Assembly: GCA_900756765.1 (NCBI GenBank)
Contig: CAAELE010000005.1
Location: forward strand, 1-64,000
Length of the DNA stretch: 64,000 nt
Direction: 5' to 3'
Source: an uncultured Collinsella sp.
GTDB taxonomy: Bacteria > Actinomycetota > Coriobacteriia > Coriobacteriales > Coriobacteriaceae
Position numbers and translations under genes: made by a program. A model generated the notes under the pieces. It did not search any database. It had not been told where the DNA came from and saw nothing but the letters and a program-made list of their open reading frames with translations. Of this stretch, positions 16,969-24,705 are shown piece after piece (position 1 is the stretch's first letter; every line of letters begins with the position of its first letter).

Positions 16969-18099
16969 ATGTCTGAGTTTGCTGCCGGTCCTGCCGGTCG
17001 TATTGAGCGTGTCCGTGCCCTGATGGTTGAGCGCGGCTACGACGCTATCGTGGTGCGCGACGAGGCCAACCTTCGTTGGCTCACGGGCGTGAAGGGCGTC
17101 TTCGACTACACCTTCGAGTTCCCGCACGCGGCGTTTATTACGGCTGACCAGTGCCTGTTCCATACCGACTCGCGCTACCTCAACAGCTTTGAGGAGAACA
17201 CGCCCGCCGGCAGTCCCTGGGTCTACGACATGGACGAGGGCACCATCCCCGGTTGGGTCGCCGGCAAGATCGCGGCCAACAAGTGCCGCGTCTGCGCTGT
17301 CGAGGACGACATGCAGATCAACTTCTACCAGGGTATTCAGCGTGGTCTGGAGGACCGTTCCGTCGCCTGCATGCTGCCGCTGATGCATGACGACATTCGC
17401 AAGATGCGCGCCATCAAGGACGCCGAGGAGATCGAGCTCATGCGCCATGCGCAGTCGATCACCGACGCCGCCTTCCAGCATATGCTCGGCTTTATTAAGC
17501 CCGGCATGACCGAGAAGCAGGTTCGCAACGAACTCGAGAACTTTATGTTCGCCAACGGCGCCGACAGCCTGGCCTTCGGCTCCATCGTGGCGAGCGGTCC
17601 CAACACCGCCAACCCGCACGCCGTGCCGAGCGACCGCGTGATCGAGAAGGGCGACTTCGTCCTCATGGATTACGGCGCGGGCTACTGCGATTATCGTTCC
17701 GACATGACGCGCACCGTCGTGATGGGTGAGCCTACCCAGGAGCAGCTTGACCTGTACGCGCTCGTGCGCCGTACGCACGAGGAGTGCGTCGCCGCTATCC
17801 ATCCGGGCGTCGAGGGCAACGACATTTTCAAGCTTTCCAAGAAGATCATCGGCGATGCCGGCTATGGCGATTACTACAACCATGGTCTGGGCCACGGCGT
17901 CGGTATCGACATCCACGAGCTGCCCAACTTTAACCGCAGCAAGAACATCATCGAAGTTGGCTCGGTTATTACCATGGAGCCCGGCGTGTACCTGCCCGGT
18001 GTGGGCGGCGTGCGCCTGGAGGACTATGGCGTGGTCACCGAGAACGGCTACGAGCCTTTCACCAAGACGCCGCATGACCTCCACGTCATCGATTGCTAG
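16969..18099 (+). CDS. pepP: Xaa-Pro aminopeptidase-like M24 metallopeptidase
   Basis: Cytoplasmic dinuclear-metal peptidase of the creatinase/prolidase family, 376 aa, removing residues before proline. An N-terminal creatinase-like domain (residues 1-125) precedes the pita-bread domain with metal ligands in LMDYGAGYCDYRSDMTR (two Asp), GLGHGVGIDIHE (His), ITMEPGVYLPG (Glu) and VRLEDYGVV (Glu). AAGAAAGGA lies before the ATG. The 130-bp leader contains an imperfect 14-bp inverted repeat (16874-16888 with 16923-16936). Whether it acts on peptides (PepP) or dipeptides (PepQ) is not certain. Confidence 0.9.
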   Translation: MSEFAAGPAGRIERVRALMVERGYDAIVVRDEANLRWLTGVKGVFDYTFEFPHAAFITADQCLFHTDSRYLNSFEENTPAGSPWVYDMDEGTIPGWVAGKIAANKCRVCAVEDDMQINFYQGIQRGLEDRSVACMLPLMHDDIRKMRAIKDAEEIELMRHAQSITDAAFQHMLGFIKPGMTEKQVRNELENFMFANGADSLAFGSIVASGPNTANPHAVPSDRVIEKGDFVLMDYGAGYCDYRSDMTRTVVMGEPTQEQLDLYALVRRTHEECVAAIHPGVEGNDIFKLSKKIIGDAGYGDYYNHGLGHGVGIDIHELPNFNRSKNIIEVGSVITMEPGVYLPGVGGVRLEDYGVVTENGYEPFTKTPHDLHVIDC

Positions 18100-18122
18100 T
18101 CTACTTCGTAGATAGTTTGGGG

Positions 18123-18164
18123 CGGGGCGTTCGAAATGATTCGGACGCCCCGCGTTCTCTTTTT
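18123..18164 (+). terminator. Rho-independent terminator after pepP
   Basis: CGGGGCGTTCG (18123-18133) pairs with CGGACGCCCCG (18142-18152), one G-T pair, followed by CGTTCTCTTTTT. Confidence 0.85.
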
Positions 18165-18195
18165 ATGCGCTCGCTGCAGGCGCCGTCTGCAAGTG

Positions 18196-18201
18196 TATAA
18201 T
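18196..18201 (+). promoter_or_regulatory. Putative -10 box for the efp operon
   Basis: A perfect TATAAT hexamer with TG directly before it, 57 bases before the efp ATG and just after the pepP terminator. No convincing -35 is seen at the normal spacing. Confidence 0.55.
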
Positions 18202-18258
18202 TTCGGTCGTATGTAATTTGGACGCTTGTGCGTTCTGCCCATAACAAGAAAGGTCGCT

Positions 18259-18822
18259 ATGCCTACCATTTCTACCGCCGACTTCAAGAACGGCCTCGGT
18301 CTCCGCATTAAGGACAAGGTCTACACCATCGTCGAGTTCCAGCATGTCAAGCCGGGCAAGGGCGGCGCGTTTGTGCGCTACAAGACCCGCGACATCAAGA
18401 GCGGCCGCGTCGTCGAGAACACCTGCAACGCCGGTACTAAGTTCGAGAGCGTCATGCTCACCACCCGTGAGTTCCAGTACCTCTACAACGATGGCACCGA
18501 CTACATCTTCATGGACAACGAGACCTATGAGCAGGTTCCCGTTCCCGAGGACATGGTGGGCGAGAACTCCAAGTGGCTGCGCGAGAACGACATCTGCCAG
18601 CTGCTCTTCGCTGACGATGAGCTCATGGGCGTGACCCCGCCGATGTTCATCGAGACCACCATCGTCCAGACCGACCCGGGCTTTAAGGGCGACACCGTCC
18701 AAGGTTCCACCAAGCCGGCCACGATCGACACCGGCGCTGTCATCCAGGTCCCCATGTACCTCAACGAGGGCGAGGTCATCAAGGTTGACACCCGCGACGG
18801 CAAGTTCGTCTCCCGCGTCTAG
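18259..18822 (+). CDS. efp: Elongation factor P
   Basis: Ribosome-binding factor that relieves stalling at polyproline stretches, 187 aa, three beta-barrel domains. The KOW-like first domain carries HVKPGKGGAF, with Lys34 at the modification position. The C-terminal OB domain shows YLNEGEVIKVDTRDG. ATG 18259 follows AAGAAAGG; an upstream GTG at 18226 lacks a site. It starts the efp-asp23-nusB-xseB-tlyA-nadK-recN run. Confidence 0.97.
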   Translation: MPTISTADFKNGLGLRIKDKVYTIVEFQHVKPGKGGAFVRYKTRDIKSGRVVENTCNAGTKFESVMLTTREFQYLYNDGTDYIFMDNETYEQVPVPEDMVGENSKWLRENDICQLLFADDELMGVTPPMFIETTIVQTDPGFKGDTVQGSTKPATIDTGAVIQVPMYLNEGEVIKVDTRDGKFVSRV

Positions 18823-18846
18823 CAACCAACTCTTCTAGGAGGACTC

Positions 18847-19209
18847 ATGCCCCAGGAAATCAAGATTGACGGCATCGGCATTTCGCCCGATGTTCTGACC
18901 GCCATCGTCTCGCGCGCCGTGTCGGATGTCGAGGGCATCGCCTCCGTTGGCGTCAAGGACCTTGCCACCAACCTTGTCTCCATGATGCTCTCGTCCAAGG
19001 CCCCGGCTTCCGAGCCGGCGGTCGAGGCCGAGGTCGTCGGCGACAAGCTCGCACTCACCGTGCGTGTCGTGGTGTTCTTTGGCTATCCGTTCAAGAAACT
19101 CGCCGAGGCCGTTCGCGCCGCCGTGGTCGCCGCCATCGATGCCCAGGTGGGCGTCGAGGTCGAGCGCGTTGACGTTTGCATCGACGGCCTCGTTTTCCCC
19201 AAGGAGTAA
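18847..19209 (+). CDS. Asp23/Gls24 family protein
   Basis: A 120-aa alkaline-shock/envelope-stress family protein (Asp23, AmaP-partner type). The family pattern is seen: early GIGISPDVLTAIVSRAVSDVEGI, then a central VEAEVVGDKLALTVRVVV strand region and a C-terminal VERVDVCIDGLVF. It lies between efp and nusB, where many Gram-positive genomes carry a YqhY-type Asp23 protein linked to lipid metabolism. TAGGAGGA precedes the ATG. Confidence 0.85.
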   Translation: MPQEIKIDGIGISPDVLTAIVSRAVSDVEGIASVGVKDLATNLVSMMLSSKAPASEPAVEAEVVGDKLALTVRVVVFFGYPFKKLAEAVRAAVVAAIDAQVGVEVERVDVCIDGLVFPKE

Positions 19210-19212
19210 CCT

Positions 19213-19800
19213 TTGAGCCTTAAGGTTTATCGCGGGCGTACGCTTGCCCGCAGTCAGGCGCTGCAGCTGCTGTTCCAGGCCGAGGCCACGGACAGCCCGC
19301 TCGAGCGCGTCCTCGAGGGCGATTTCCTGATTTCGAAGGGTCCCCTCGACCCCTATGCGCTGGAGCTTTGTCGCGGTGCCTACGAGCACATCGATCGCAT
19401 CGACTGTGCCCTGCGCGCCGTCGCCAAGAACTGGGATCTTATGCGCATGCCCGGCGCCGACCGTAACCTGCTGCGTATCGCCGTCTACGAGATGCGTTTC
19501 CTCACCGACGAGGAGGTCTCGGACGCTATCGTGATCAACGAGGCCGTCGAAATCGCCAAGGCTTATGGCACCGACCAGTCCGCGTCGTTTGTCAACGGCG
19601 TGCTGGGCAAGATCGCTCGCAGCGAGGAGTTGCCGGGCGAGGACCTGTACCAAGAGCTGCTGGCCGAGGATCGCGCTCGCGAGGAGGCACAGGCTGCCGA
19701 GGCGGCCGCCAAGGTCGCTGCCGCTCAGGCTGCCGCCGGTGTACTTGCTGAGGATGCGGACGCTGCTGAGGCCGTCGAGGCCGACTCCGTCGAGGAGTAG
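19213..19800 (+). CDS. nusB: Transcription antitermination factor NusB
   Basis: RNA-binding antitermination factor for rRNA transcription. The all-helical NusB domain occupies about residues 1-145 (GRTLARSQALQLLFQAEA, NWDLMRMPGADRNLLRIAVYEM, VINEAVEIAKAYG, SFVNGVLGKIA). It is followed by a 50-residue Ala/Glu-rich acidic tail not found in typical NusB. The TTG start is supported by AAGGAG six bases upstream, which overlaps the preceding gene's end. Confidence 0.93.
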   Translation: MSLKVYRGRTLARSQALQLLFQAEATDSPLERVLEGDFLISKGPLDPYALELCRGAYEHIDRIDCALRAVAKNWDLMRMPGADRNLLRIAVYEMRFLTDEEVSDAIVINEAVEIAKAYGTDQSASFVNGVLGKIARSEELPGEDLYQELLAEDRAREEAQAAEAAAKVAAAQAAAGVLAEDADAAEAVEADSVEE

Positions 19801-19802
19801 CC

Positions 19803-20069
19803 ATGCCTGAGGGTTCCGTCCGCAACTTCGATGAGATCTCGGATCGCCTGGACCAGATTATCGCCACCGTTCGCTCCAAGGATACGTCCTTGGAGCGTTC
19901 GCTCGATTTGTTTGACGAGGCGATTGAGCTGGGCTCCCGTGCGGTCGATATGGTCGACAAGTTTGAGCTGACGCCGCGTGAGGCCGACAAGCTCGAGCAG
20001 GAATACGATGAGGATGCGGCAAGCGAGTCCCAAGATAGACAGGCTGCATCCCCGAATACGAATGGTTGA
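19803..20069 (+). CDS. xseB: Exodeoxyribonuclease VII small subunit
   Basis: An 88-aa helical protein with the XseB pattern: FDEISDRLDQIIATVRSKDTSLERSLDLFDEAIEL. It forms the accessory subunit of the XseA-XseB exonuclease that degrades single-stranded DNA. It lies two bases after nusB. The large-subunit gene xseA, usually adjacent in nusB-xseA-xseB order, is absent here and is not found elsewhere in the window. Confidence 0.9.
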   Translation: MPEGSVRNFDEISDRLDQIIATVRSKDTSLERSLDLFDEAIELGSRAVDMVDKFELTPREADKLEQEYDEDAASESQDRQAASPNTNG

Positions 20070-20881
20070 TGGCATTCATGAAGCGTGTGCGTCTTGATGA
20101 CGAACTGATTTCACAGGGCATCTGCGCCGATCGCGCGGATGCCCTTCGCACTCTTATGGCCGGCTTGGTCTCGAGCGGCGGCGAGCGCTTGACCTCGCCG
20201 GGGCTTAAGGTTGCCCCGGGCCTGCCGCTCCATGTGAAGGGTCGTATTCCTTACGTGGGGCGCGGCGGCCTTAAGCTCGAGGGCGCGCTCGATGCGTTTG
20301 ATATCGACCCGACGGGCCTTGCCTGCCTGGATGTGGGGTGTTCTACCGGCGGTTTTACCGATTGTCTGCTTAAGCGTGGCGCCGCGACTGTCGTCTCGGT
20401 TGACGTGGGACGTGCCCAGTTCGATTGGTCGCTACGTCAGGACGATCGCGTGACGCTGCACGAGCGCACCAACGTGACGCAGCTGCCCGAGCTTGGCTAC
20501 GAGAGCGCTATCGACCTGGCCGTGTGCGACGTGTCATTTACCAGCATCGCGAACATCATCGATGCGGTTCTGGCGTGCCTGAAGCCTTCGGGTTCGTTTT
20601 GCACGCTCGTAAAGCCTCAGTTTGAGGCTCCGGCAGCGCTGGTGGGCGAGGGCGGTATCGTAACCGACTCCGCCGTGCGTGTCGACACGCTCGTTGCGGT
20701 CATCGAGCTGTTTGCCGCGAAGGGCCTGCTCCCGGTCGACGTGTGCGTGTCGCCTATCCATGGCGCCAAGGGTAACGTCGAGTTTTTCCTGTACGGCACG
20801 AGGGTCGCCCCCGGCGAGAGCTCGAAAGGTGAGCTGCAAGTCCAGGTATCGGCTTTGAGCGAGAAAGCGGCAACGCTATGA
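20069..20881 (+). CDS. tlyA: TlyA-family rRNA 2'-O-methyltransferase
   Basis: An S4-domain plus FtsJ-like methyltransferase, about 270 aa, homologous to TlyA (2'-O-methylation of 16S and 23S rRNA; some homologues called haemolysin). The S4 domain covers residues 1-65. The SAM-binding motif LDVGCSTGGFTDCLLKRGA (about residues 87-105) and VSVDVGRAQ follow, then VKPQFEA. The TGATG overlap with xseB places the start at 20069; ATG 20078 is possible. The tlyA-nadK-recN order is conserved in many Gram-positive genomes. Confidence 0.92.
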   Translation: MAFMKRVRLDDELISQGICADRADALRTLMAGLVSSGGERLTSPGLKVAPGLPLHVKGRIPYVGRGGLKLEGALDAFDIDPTGLACLDVGCSTGGFTDCLLKRGAATVVSVDVGRAQFDWSLRQDDRVTLHERTNVTQLPELGYESAIDLAVCDVSFTSIANIIDAVLACLKPSGSFCTLVKPQFEAPAALVGEGGIVTDSAVRVDTLVAVIELFAAKGLLPVDVCVSPIHGAKGNVEFFLYGTRVAPGESSKGELQVQVSALSEKAATL

Positions 20882-21738
20882 AGGTCTTTCTGGTTCCCAA
20901 TTACTACAAGCAAGAGGCGGTCGAGAGCGGCCTGATGCTCGAGCTCTGGCTGACGCGCCAGGGCTACGAGGTCGCATGGGCGGCCGATCAGCGTTCGAAG
21001 ATTCAGAGCACGCCCGATGTCGACGATGCCGACTTGGTCATCACGCTCGGCGGCGACGGCACGCTTTTGCGGGCTGCCCGTATCCTCAACTATCGCGAGA
21101 TTCCCATTCTTGGTCTTTCCTATGGTCATCTGGGTTTTTTGACCGCAGCGAGTCCCGATGAGCGCGATGTTTTGCAGGTTGTGAGCGATGCCCTGTCCGG
21201 TGAGCTCCACGTGAGCCGTCGCGCTACGATCGCCGCAGACATCGTTTCCGTTCGTGAGGACGGCACGAAGGATGTCGTGCGTTCGTTTGCCCTCAACGAC
21301 ATGGCGCTCACGCGTGGGCCCCTGTCCGATATGGTCGAGTTTGACATCAACGTGTCGGGCCACCATATCGATCGCTTGCGCGGCGATGGTGTGGTCGTGT
21401 CCACGGCAACCGGCTCCACGGGTTATGCCCTCAGTGCCGGCGGTCCTATCGTCAGTCCGGATTATACGGGCATGGTCTGCGTGCCGATCGCGCCGCATAC
21501 GATTCAGGCCCGTGCCTTTTTGACCTCGCCGAGCGATGTTGTCGAGATTTTTATGTCCGATGACCGCCCGAGTGTGCCGGCTATTGCCATCGACGGGCAG
21601 TTTATTACCTGCGATGGCACCGTCGAGAGCGTGGCCGTACGTCGCGGTCCCGGCGATGTGCTGCTGCTTGACTATGGTCCCGAGAGCTTCTACAACTCGG
21701 TAAGCCGCGTGTTCTACGGAGTTCGCCATGATCGATGA
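20878..21738 (+). CDS. nadK: NAD kinase
   Basis: ATP (or polyphosphate)-dependent NAD kinase making NADP, 286 aa. The GGDGTLLRAAR motif (about residues 57-67) carries the catalytic Asp. The diacylglycerol-kinase-like second domain shows NDMALTRGPLSDMVEFDI and STATGSTGYALSAGG. It overlaps tlyA by four bases (ATGA) and recN by eleven. Confidence 0.95.
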   Translation: MKVFLVPNYYKQEAVESGLMLELWLTRQGYEVAWAADQRSKIQSTPDVDDADLVITLGGDGTLLRAARILNYREIPILGLSYGHLGFLTAASPDERDVLQVVSDALSGELHVSRRATIAADIVSVREDGTKDVVRSFALNDMALTRGPLSDMVEFDINVSGHHIDRLRGDGVVVSTATGSTGYALSAGGPIVSPDYTGMVCVPIAPHTIQARAFLTSPSDVVEIFMSDDRPSVPAIAIDGQFITCDGTVESVAVRRGPGDVLLLDYGPESFYNSVSRVFYGVRHDR

Positions 21739-23356
21739 GCTGCAGGTTTCAAACATTGCACTCATTCGTGAAGCGACGCTGGTGCCCAGCGCTGGCCTAA
21801 CTGTCCTGACCGGCGAGACTGGCGCCGGCAAGACCGCGCTGCTCTCGGCGCTTAAGCTCATCTTGGGCGAACGCGCAGATTCGTCGACCGTGCGCGAGGG
21901 CGAGGCGCTTGCGAGCGTCGAGGCGCGCTTGTTCGATGGCCCGCACGACACGGAGGGCTTCACCGTGCAGCGCAGCCTTTCTGCCGAGGGTCGCAGCCGC
22001 GTCAAGATTGACGGCCGCATCGCCAGCGTGCGCGAGCTTTCCGAGCGCGTCGGCGTGATGATGGATCTGTGCGGTCAGCATGAACATCAGCGCCTGCTCG
22101 ATCCGGCACATCATGTTGCCATGGTTGATGCCTGGGCTGGTCGCTCTGCGCTCGAGGCGCTGGAAAAGTACCGTGCCTGCTTCAAGGCGTCGCGTGCGGC
22201 TGCCAAGGAGCTTCGTCGCGTAGAGGAGGCGTCGCGTGCGCAGGGGAGTCGCGTCGAGGAGGCGCGCTTCGCGCTCGAGCGTATCGCCGAGGTCGACCCC
22301 AAGCCGGGCGAGTACGAGGAGCTCGAGGAGCTTCTGCCGCGCTCGGAGCATGCCGAAGTGCTGGTAGCGACGGCTAATGAAGCCCATACCTCTCTTGCTG
22401 CCGAAGGGGGAGCGCTCGATGCCGTGAACGGCGCCGTGGCAGAGCTGTCGCGTATGGCGACCGTCGACCGCAAGCTGGGCGACATCGCCGATGCCCTTTC
22501 GGATGCCTGCATTTCGCTTGAGGATTGTGCCAACGAGCTGCGTTCTTATCGCGATGGGGTCGCCTTTGACCCTCGCGAGCTTGCTCGCATGCGCGAGCGG
22601 TATTCCGACCTTAAGGGACTTCTGCGGCAGTGGGGTCCCACCATGGAAGATGTGTTTGCCATGCGCGATCGCTCGCAAGAGCTGTTGTCGCTGGTAGACG
22701 ATGGCGATGAGCGGATCAAGAAGGCACGTGAAGCGCTTGGCGCGGCGGAGCGCAAACTGTTCGCCGCCGCCAAGGCGCTTAAGCGTGCACGTAATACGGC
22801 GGCCCCGCGTTTTTGTCACGAGGTAGGTCGTCAGATGGCACGCCTGGAGATGGGCGGCGCTGAGCTCGTCTGGGAGTCGCGTGATCTTCCGCGTGCCGAA
22901 TGGACGCCGACTGGCCCTTCGAGCTACGAGCTGCTATATCGCAGCGGCGCCGGCTTGACACCTCGTCCCTTGCGCCGCATTGCCTCGGGCGGCGAGCTGA
23001 GCCGCGTGATGCTGGCGAGCAAGGTTGTCCTCGGTAATGCGGACGGCGTGGATACGCTGGTGTTCGACGAGGTTGATGCTGGTGTCGGCGGCTCTACGGC
23101 TCGTGCTCTTGCTGGTGTGCTGGCCGATCTTGCCGCCACGCATCAGGTCATCGTCGTTACGCACCTGGCGCAGGTTGCAGTCATGGCCGACAAGCATTAC
23201 GTGGTCAGTAAAGAGCCCGGCGACGTTCCTCAAACGCACCTGGACGAGGTGACCGGCGATGCCCGTACCGCAGAGATCGCCCGTATGCTGAGCGGCGATC
23301 AATCCGAGGCAAGCTTGGCCCACGCAAAGCAGATGCTCGAAGAAGCGCGTGCTTAG
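21728..23356 (+). CDS. recN: DNA repair protein RecN
   Basis: SMC-like ATPase acting in double-strand-break repair, 542 aa. Walker A is TGETGAGKTAL (about residues 29-39). A coiled-coil region (about 150-400) is followed by the signature IASGGELSRVMLA, Walker B TLVFDEVDAGVGG and the D-loop/switch VVTHLAQVAVMAD. No SOS box is seen inside the operon ahead of it. Confidence 0.95.
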   Translation: MIDELQVSNIALIREATLVPSAGLTVLTGETGAGKTALLSALKLILGERADSSTVREGEALASVEARLFDGPHDTEGFTVQRSLSAEGRSRVKIDGRIASVRELSERVGVMMDLCGQHEHQRLLDPAHHVAMVDAWAGRSALEALEKYRACFKASRAAAKELRRVEEASRAQGSRVEEARFALERIAEVDPKPGEYEELEELLPRSEHAEVLVATANEAHTSLAAEGGALDAVNGAVAELSRMATVDRKLGDIADALSDACISLEDCANELRSYRDGVAFDPRELARMRERYSDLKGLLRQWGPTMEDVFAMRDRSQELLSLVDDGDERIKKAREALGAAERKLFAAAKALKRARNTAAPRFCHEVGRQMARLEMGGAELVWESRDLPRAEWTPTGPSSYELLYRSGAGLTPRPLRRIASGGELSRVMLASKVVLGNADGVDTLVFDEVDAGVGGSTARALAGVLADLAATHQVIVVTHLAQVAVMADKHYVVSKEPGDVPQTHLDEVTGDARTAEIARMLSGDQSEASLAHAKQMLEEARA

Positions 23357-23387
23357 GCCGAGCCGCCACATGCATGTCCGACCCGGC

Positions 23388-23549
23388 CGCCACGAAACCG
23401 GCCCATCTACTACGTTAAATTGGCTATCGGCAACCACGCCAAGAATTGCAAAAAGAAAACCGCAGGTAGAACGCCTGCGGTTTTCTCTATTTTCGGCATG
23501 TGGTTGGGCATTACGGATAAAACGTAGTAGATGGGCCGTTTTCGTGGCG
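23388..23549. repeat. Long inverted-repeat element with internal terminator
   Basis: The 29-bp outer arms 23388-23416 and 23521-23549 are complementary at 28 positions (for example CCCATCTACTACGTT with AACGTAGTAGATGGG). Inner inverted segments (CAACCAC and GTGGTTG) and a central perfect hairpin lie inside. It sits between convergent recN and the rpiR-type gene. A decayed relative lies at 51841-52031. Confidence 0.75.
23455..23485. terminator. Bidirectional terminator between recN and the RpiR gene
   Basis: GAAAACCGCAGG (23455-23466) pairs perfectly with CCTGCGGTTTTC (23474-23485), with A and T tracts on either side, so it can serve both converging genes. Confidence 0.85.
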
Positions 23550-23576
23550 AGTGGCGTTTACCGGCTCCCCGAATGT

Positions 23577-24434
23577 CTACTCTACGACCTTATCCGGCTG
23601 GATGAGCTCCTCGTAGTAGCTGATGTGTTCTCGGGCGTCCTCAATTTCGGGCAGCAGGAAGTTGTAGATGACCTCGATGATCATTGTGGCGCTCATCTTG
23701 GAGAACGCGAAGTCGCCCGTTGTCAGCAGCGCCTCGTGATTGACGGTATTAAAGGTGTAGTCGGCTAGGCGCGCAAGTGGAGACTTGCTGTCGCTGCTGA
23801 TGACGACCACGGTGGCGCCGCAGCCGCGAGCAGCTTTTGCCATGCGATTCAGACGGCGCGACTTGCCGGAGTTCGAGATCAGCACGATAACGTCGCCGGG
23901 GCGCAACGTGAGCGCGAAACCAATCGAGGTCTCGCTGATGGTGCTCGCCATGCAGCGCAGGCCCAGCTGTGAAAACTTAAATGTCGCATCGAGCGCGACC
24001 GCGTTCGTATTGCCCACGGCGGCGAACTCAATAACGCCGGCATTCTTAAGCGCGTGCACAACAGCGGCCAACGTGTCGTGATCAATGCCGTCGATGGTCG
24101 CATTAAGCTCACTCACCTTGGCGGCGAGGATATTTTTAAGGCTCTGCTCCATGTTGTCGAGCGAGACCTCGTCGGTCAGGCCCTCGTTGCGCTGACTCTC
24201 CAAGTCGCGCACCAACGAAAACTGAAAGCTGCGGAAGCTGCCAAAGCCCAGCTTGCGGCAAAAGCGCGAAACCGTTGCCTCGGACGTGGCAGCGGCTCGT
24301 GAGAGCTGGGCGGCCGTCAGGCGCGGCGCCTCGGACTGGTGCTCCAATATATAGTCGACAATGCGCTGCTCGGAATCGCTGTACCCTTTGTGCGTGCTAA
24401 TAAGGGAGAGCGCGCTCTTGCTGCTATCGGTCAT
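23577..24434 (-). CDS. MurR/RpiR-family transcriptional regulator
   Basis: A sugar-phosphate-responsive regulator, 285 aa. The N-terminal HTH (about residues 5-75) shows YSDSEQRIVDYILEHQSEAPRLTAAQL and ATVSRFCRKLGFGSF. The C-terminal SIS domain (about 125-260) shows VIEFAAVGNTNAVALD and GDVIVLISNSGKSRRLN. The start at 24434 has AGGAG eight bases upstream. It is divergent from fruA, so it probably controls the fructose PTS genes, with a fructose phosphate as likely signal (inference). Confidence 0.9.
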   Translation of the reverse strand: MTDSSKSALSLISTHKGYSDSEQRIVDYILEHQSEAPRLTAAQLSRAAATSEATVSRFCRKLGFGSFRSFQFSLVRDLESQRNEGLTDEVSLDNMEQSLKNILAAKVSELNATIDGIDHDTLAAVVHALKNAGVIEFAAVGNTNAVALDATFKFSQLGLRCMASTISETSIGFALTLRPGDVIVLISNSGKSRRLNRMAKAARGCGATVVVISSDSKSPLARLADYTFNTVNHEALLTTGDFAFSKMSATMIIEVIYNFLLPEIEDAREHISYYEELIQPDKVVE

Positions 24435-24514
24435 GGATGGCTCCTGGTTGGCATGAAAATTGGACTCGGTTTCCATGCCATAGTATGCGGACATTTTCAA
24501 TTACAAGATACACC

Positions 24515-24542
24515 TTGCCGTTTCAAGTGTTGATGGTAAACT
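24515..24542 (+). promoter_or_regulatory. Putative promoter of the fructose PTS operon
   Basis: TTGCCG (24515-24520), 16-bp spacer and TAAACT (24537-24542) fit a vegetative promoter facing fruA, about 160 bases before its ATG. Confidence 0.4.
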
Positions 24543-24578
24543 TTCACCTACCGTTTACGGTTATGAAAGAACCTTTCA
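24536..24578 (+). promoter_or_regulatory. Candidate RpiR-type operators upstream of fruA
   Basis: Two inverted repeats overlap and follow the putative -10: GTAAAC-N11-GTTTAC (24536-24558) and TGAAAG-AAC-CTTTCA (24564-24578). The GAAA/TTTC half-sites resemble sites bound by RpiR-family regulators, whose gene is divergent here. Assignment to that regulator is inference. Confidence 0.5.
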
Positions 24579-24705
24579 CCGGAGAATTGCGCCTTGCCTC
24601 TTCTCACGCGGACGGTGGGTTGGTATCTTTCAAGTGTGGAAAAACGCGCATTGAAGCGCGTGTAGGGGAGCGCCTGCGGGCGCAAAACTTAAAAAGGAGG
24701 GACAC

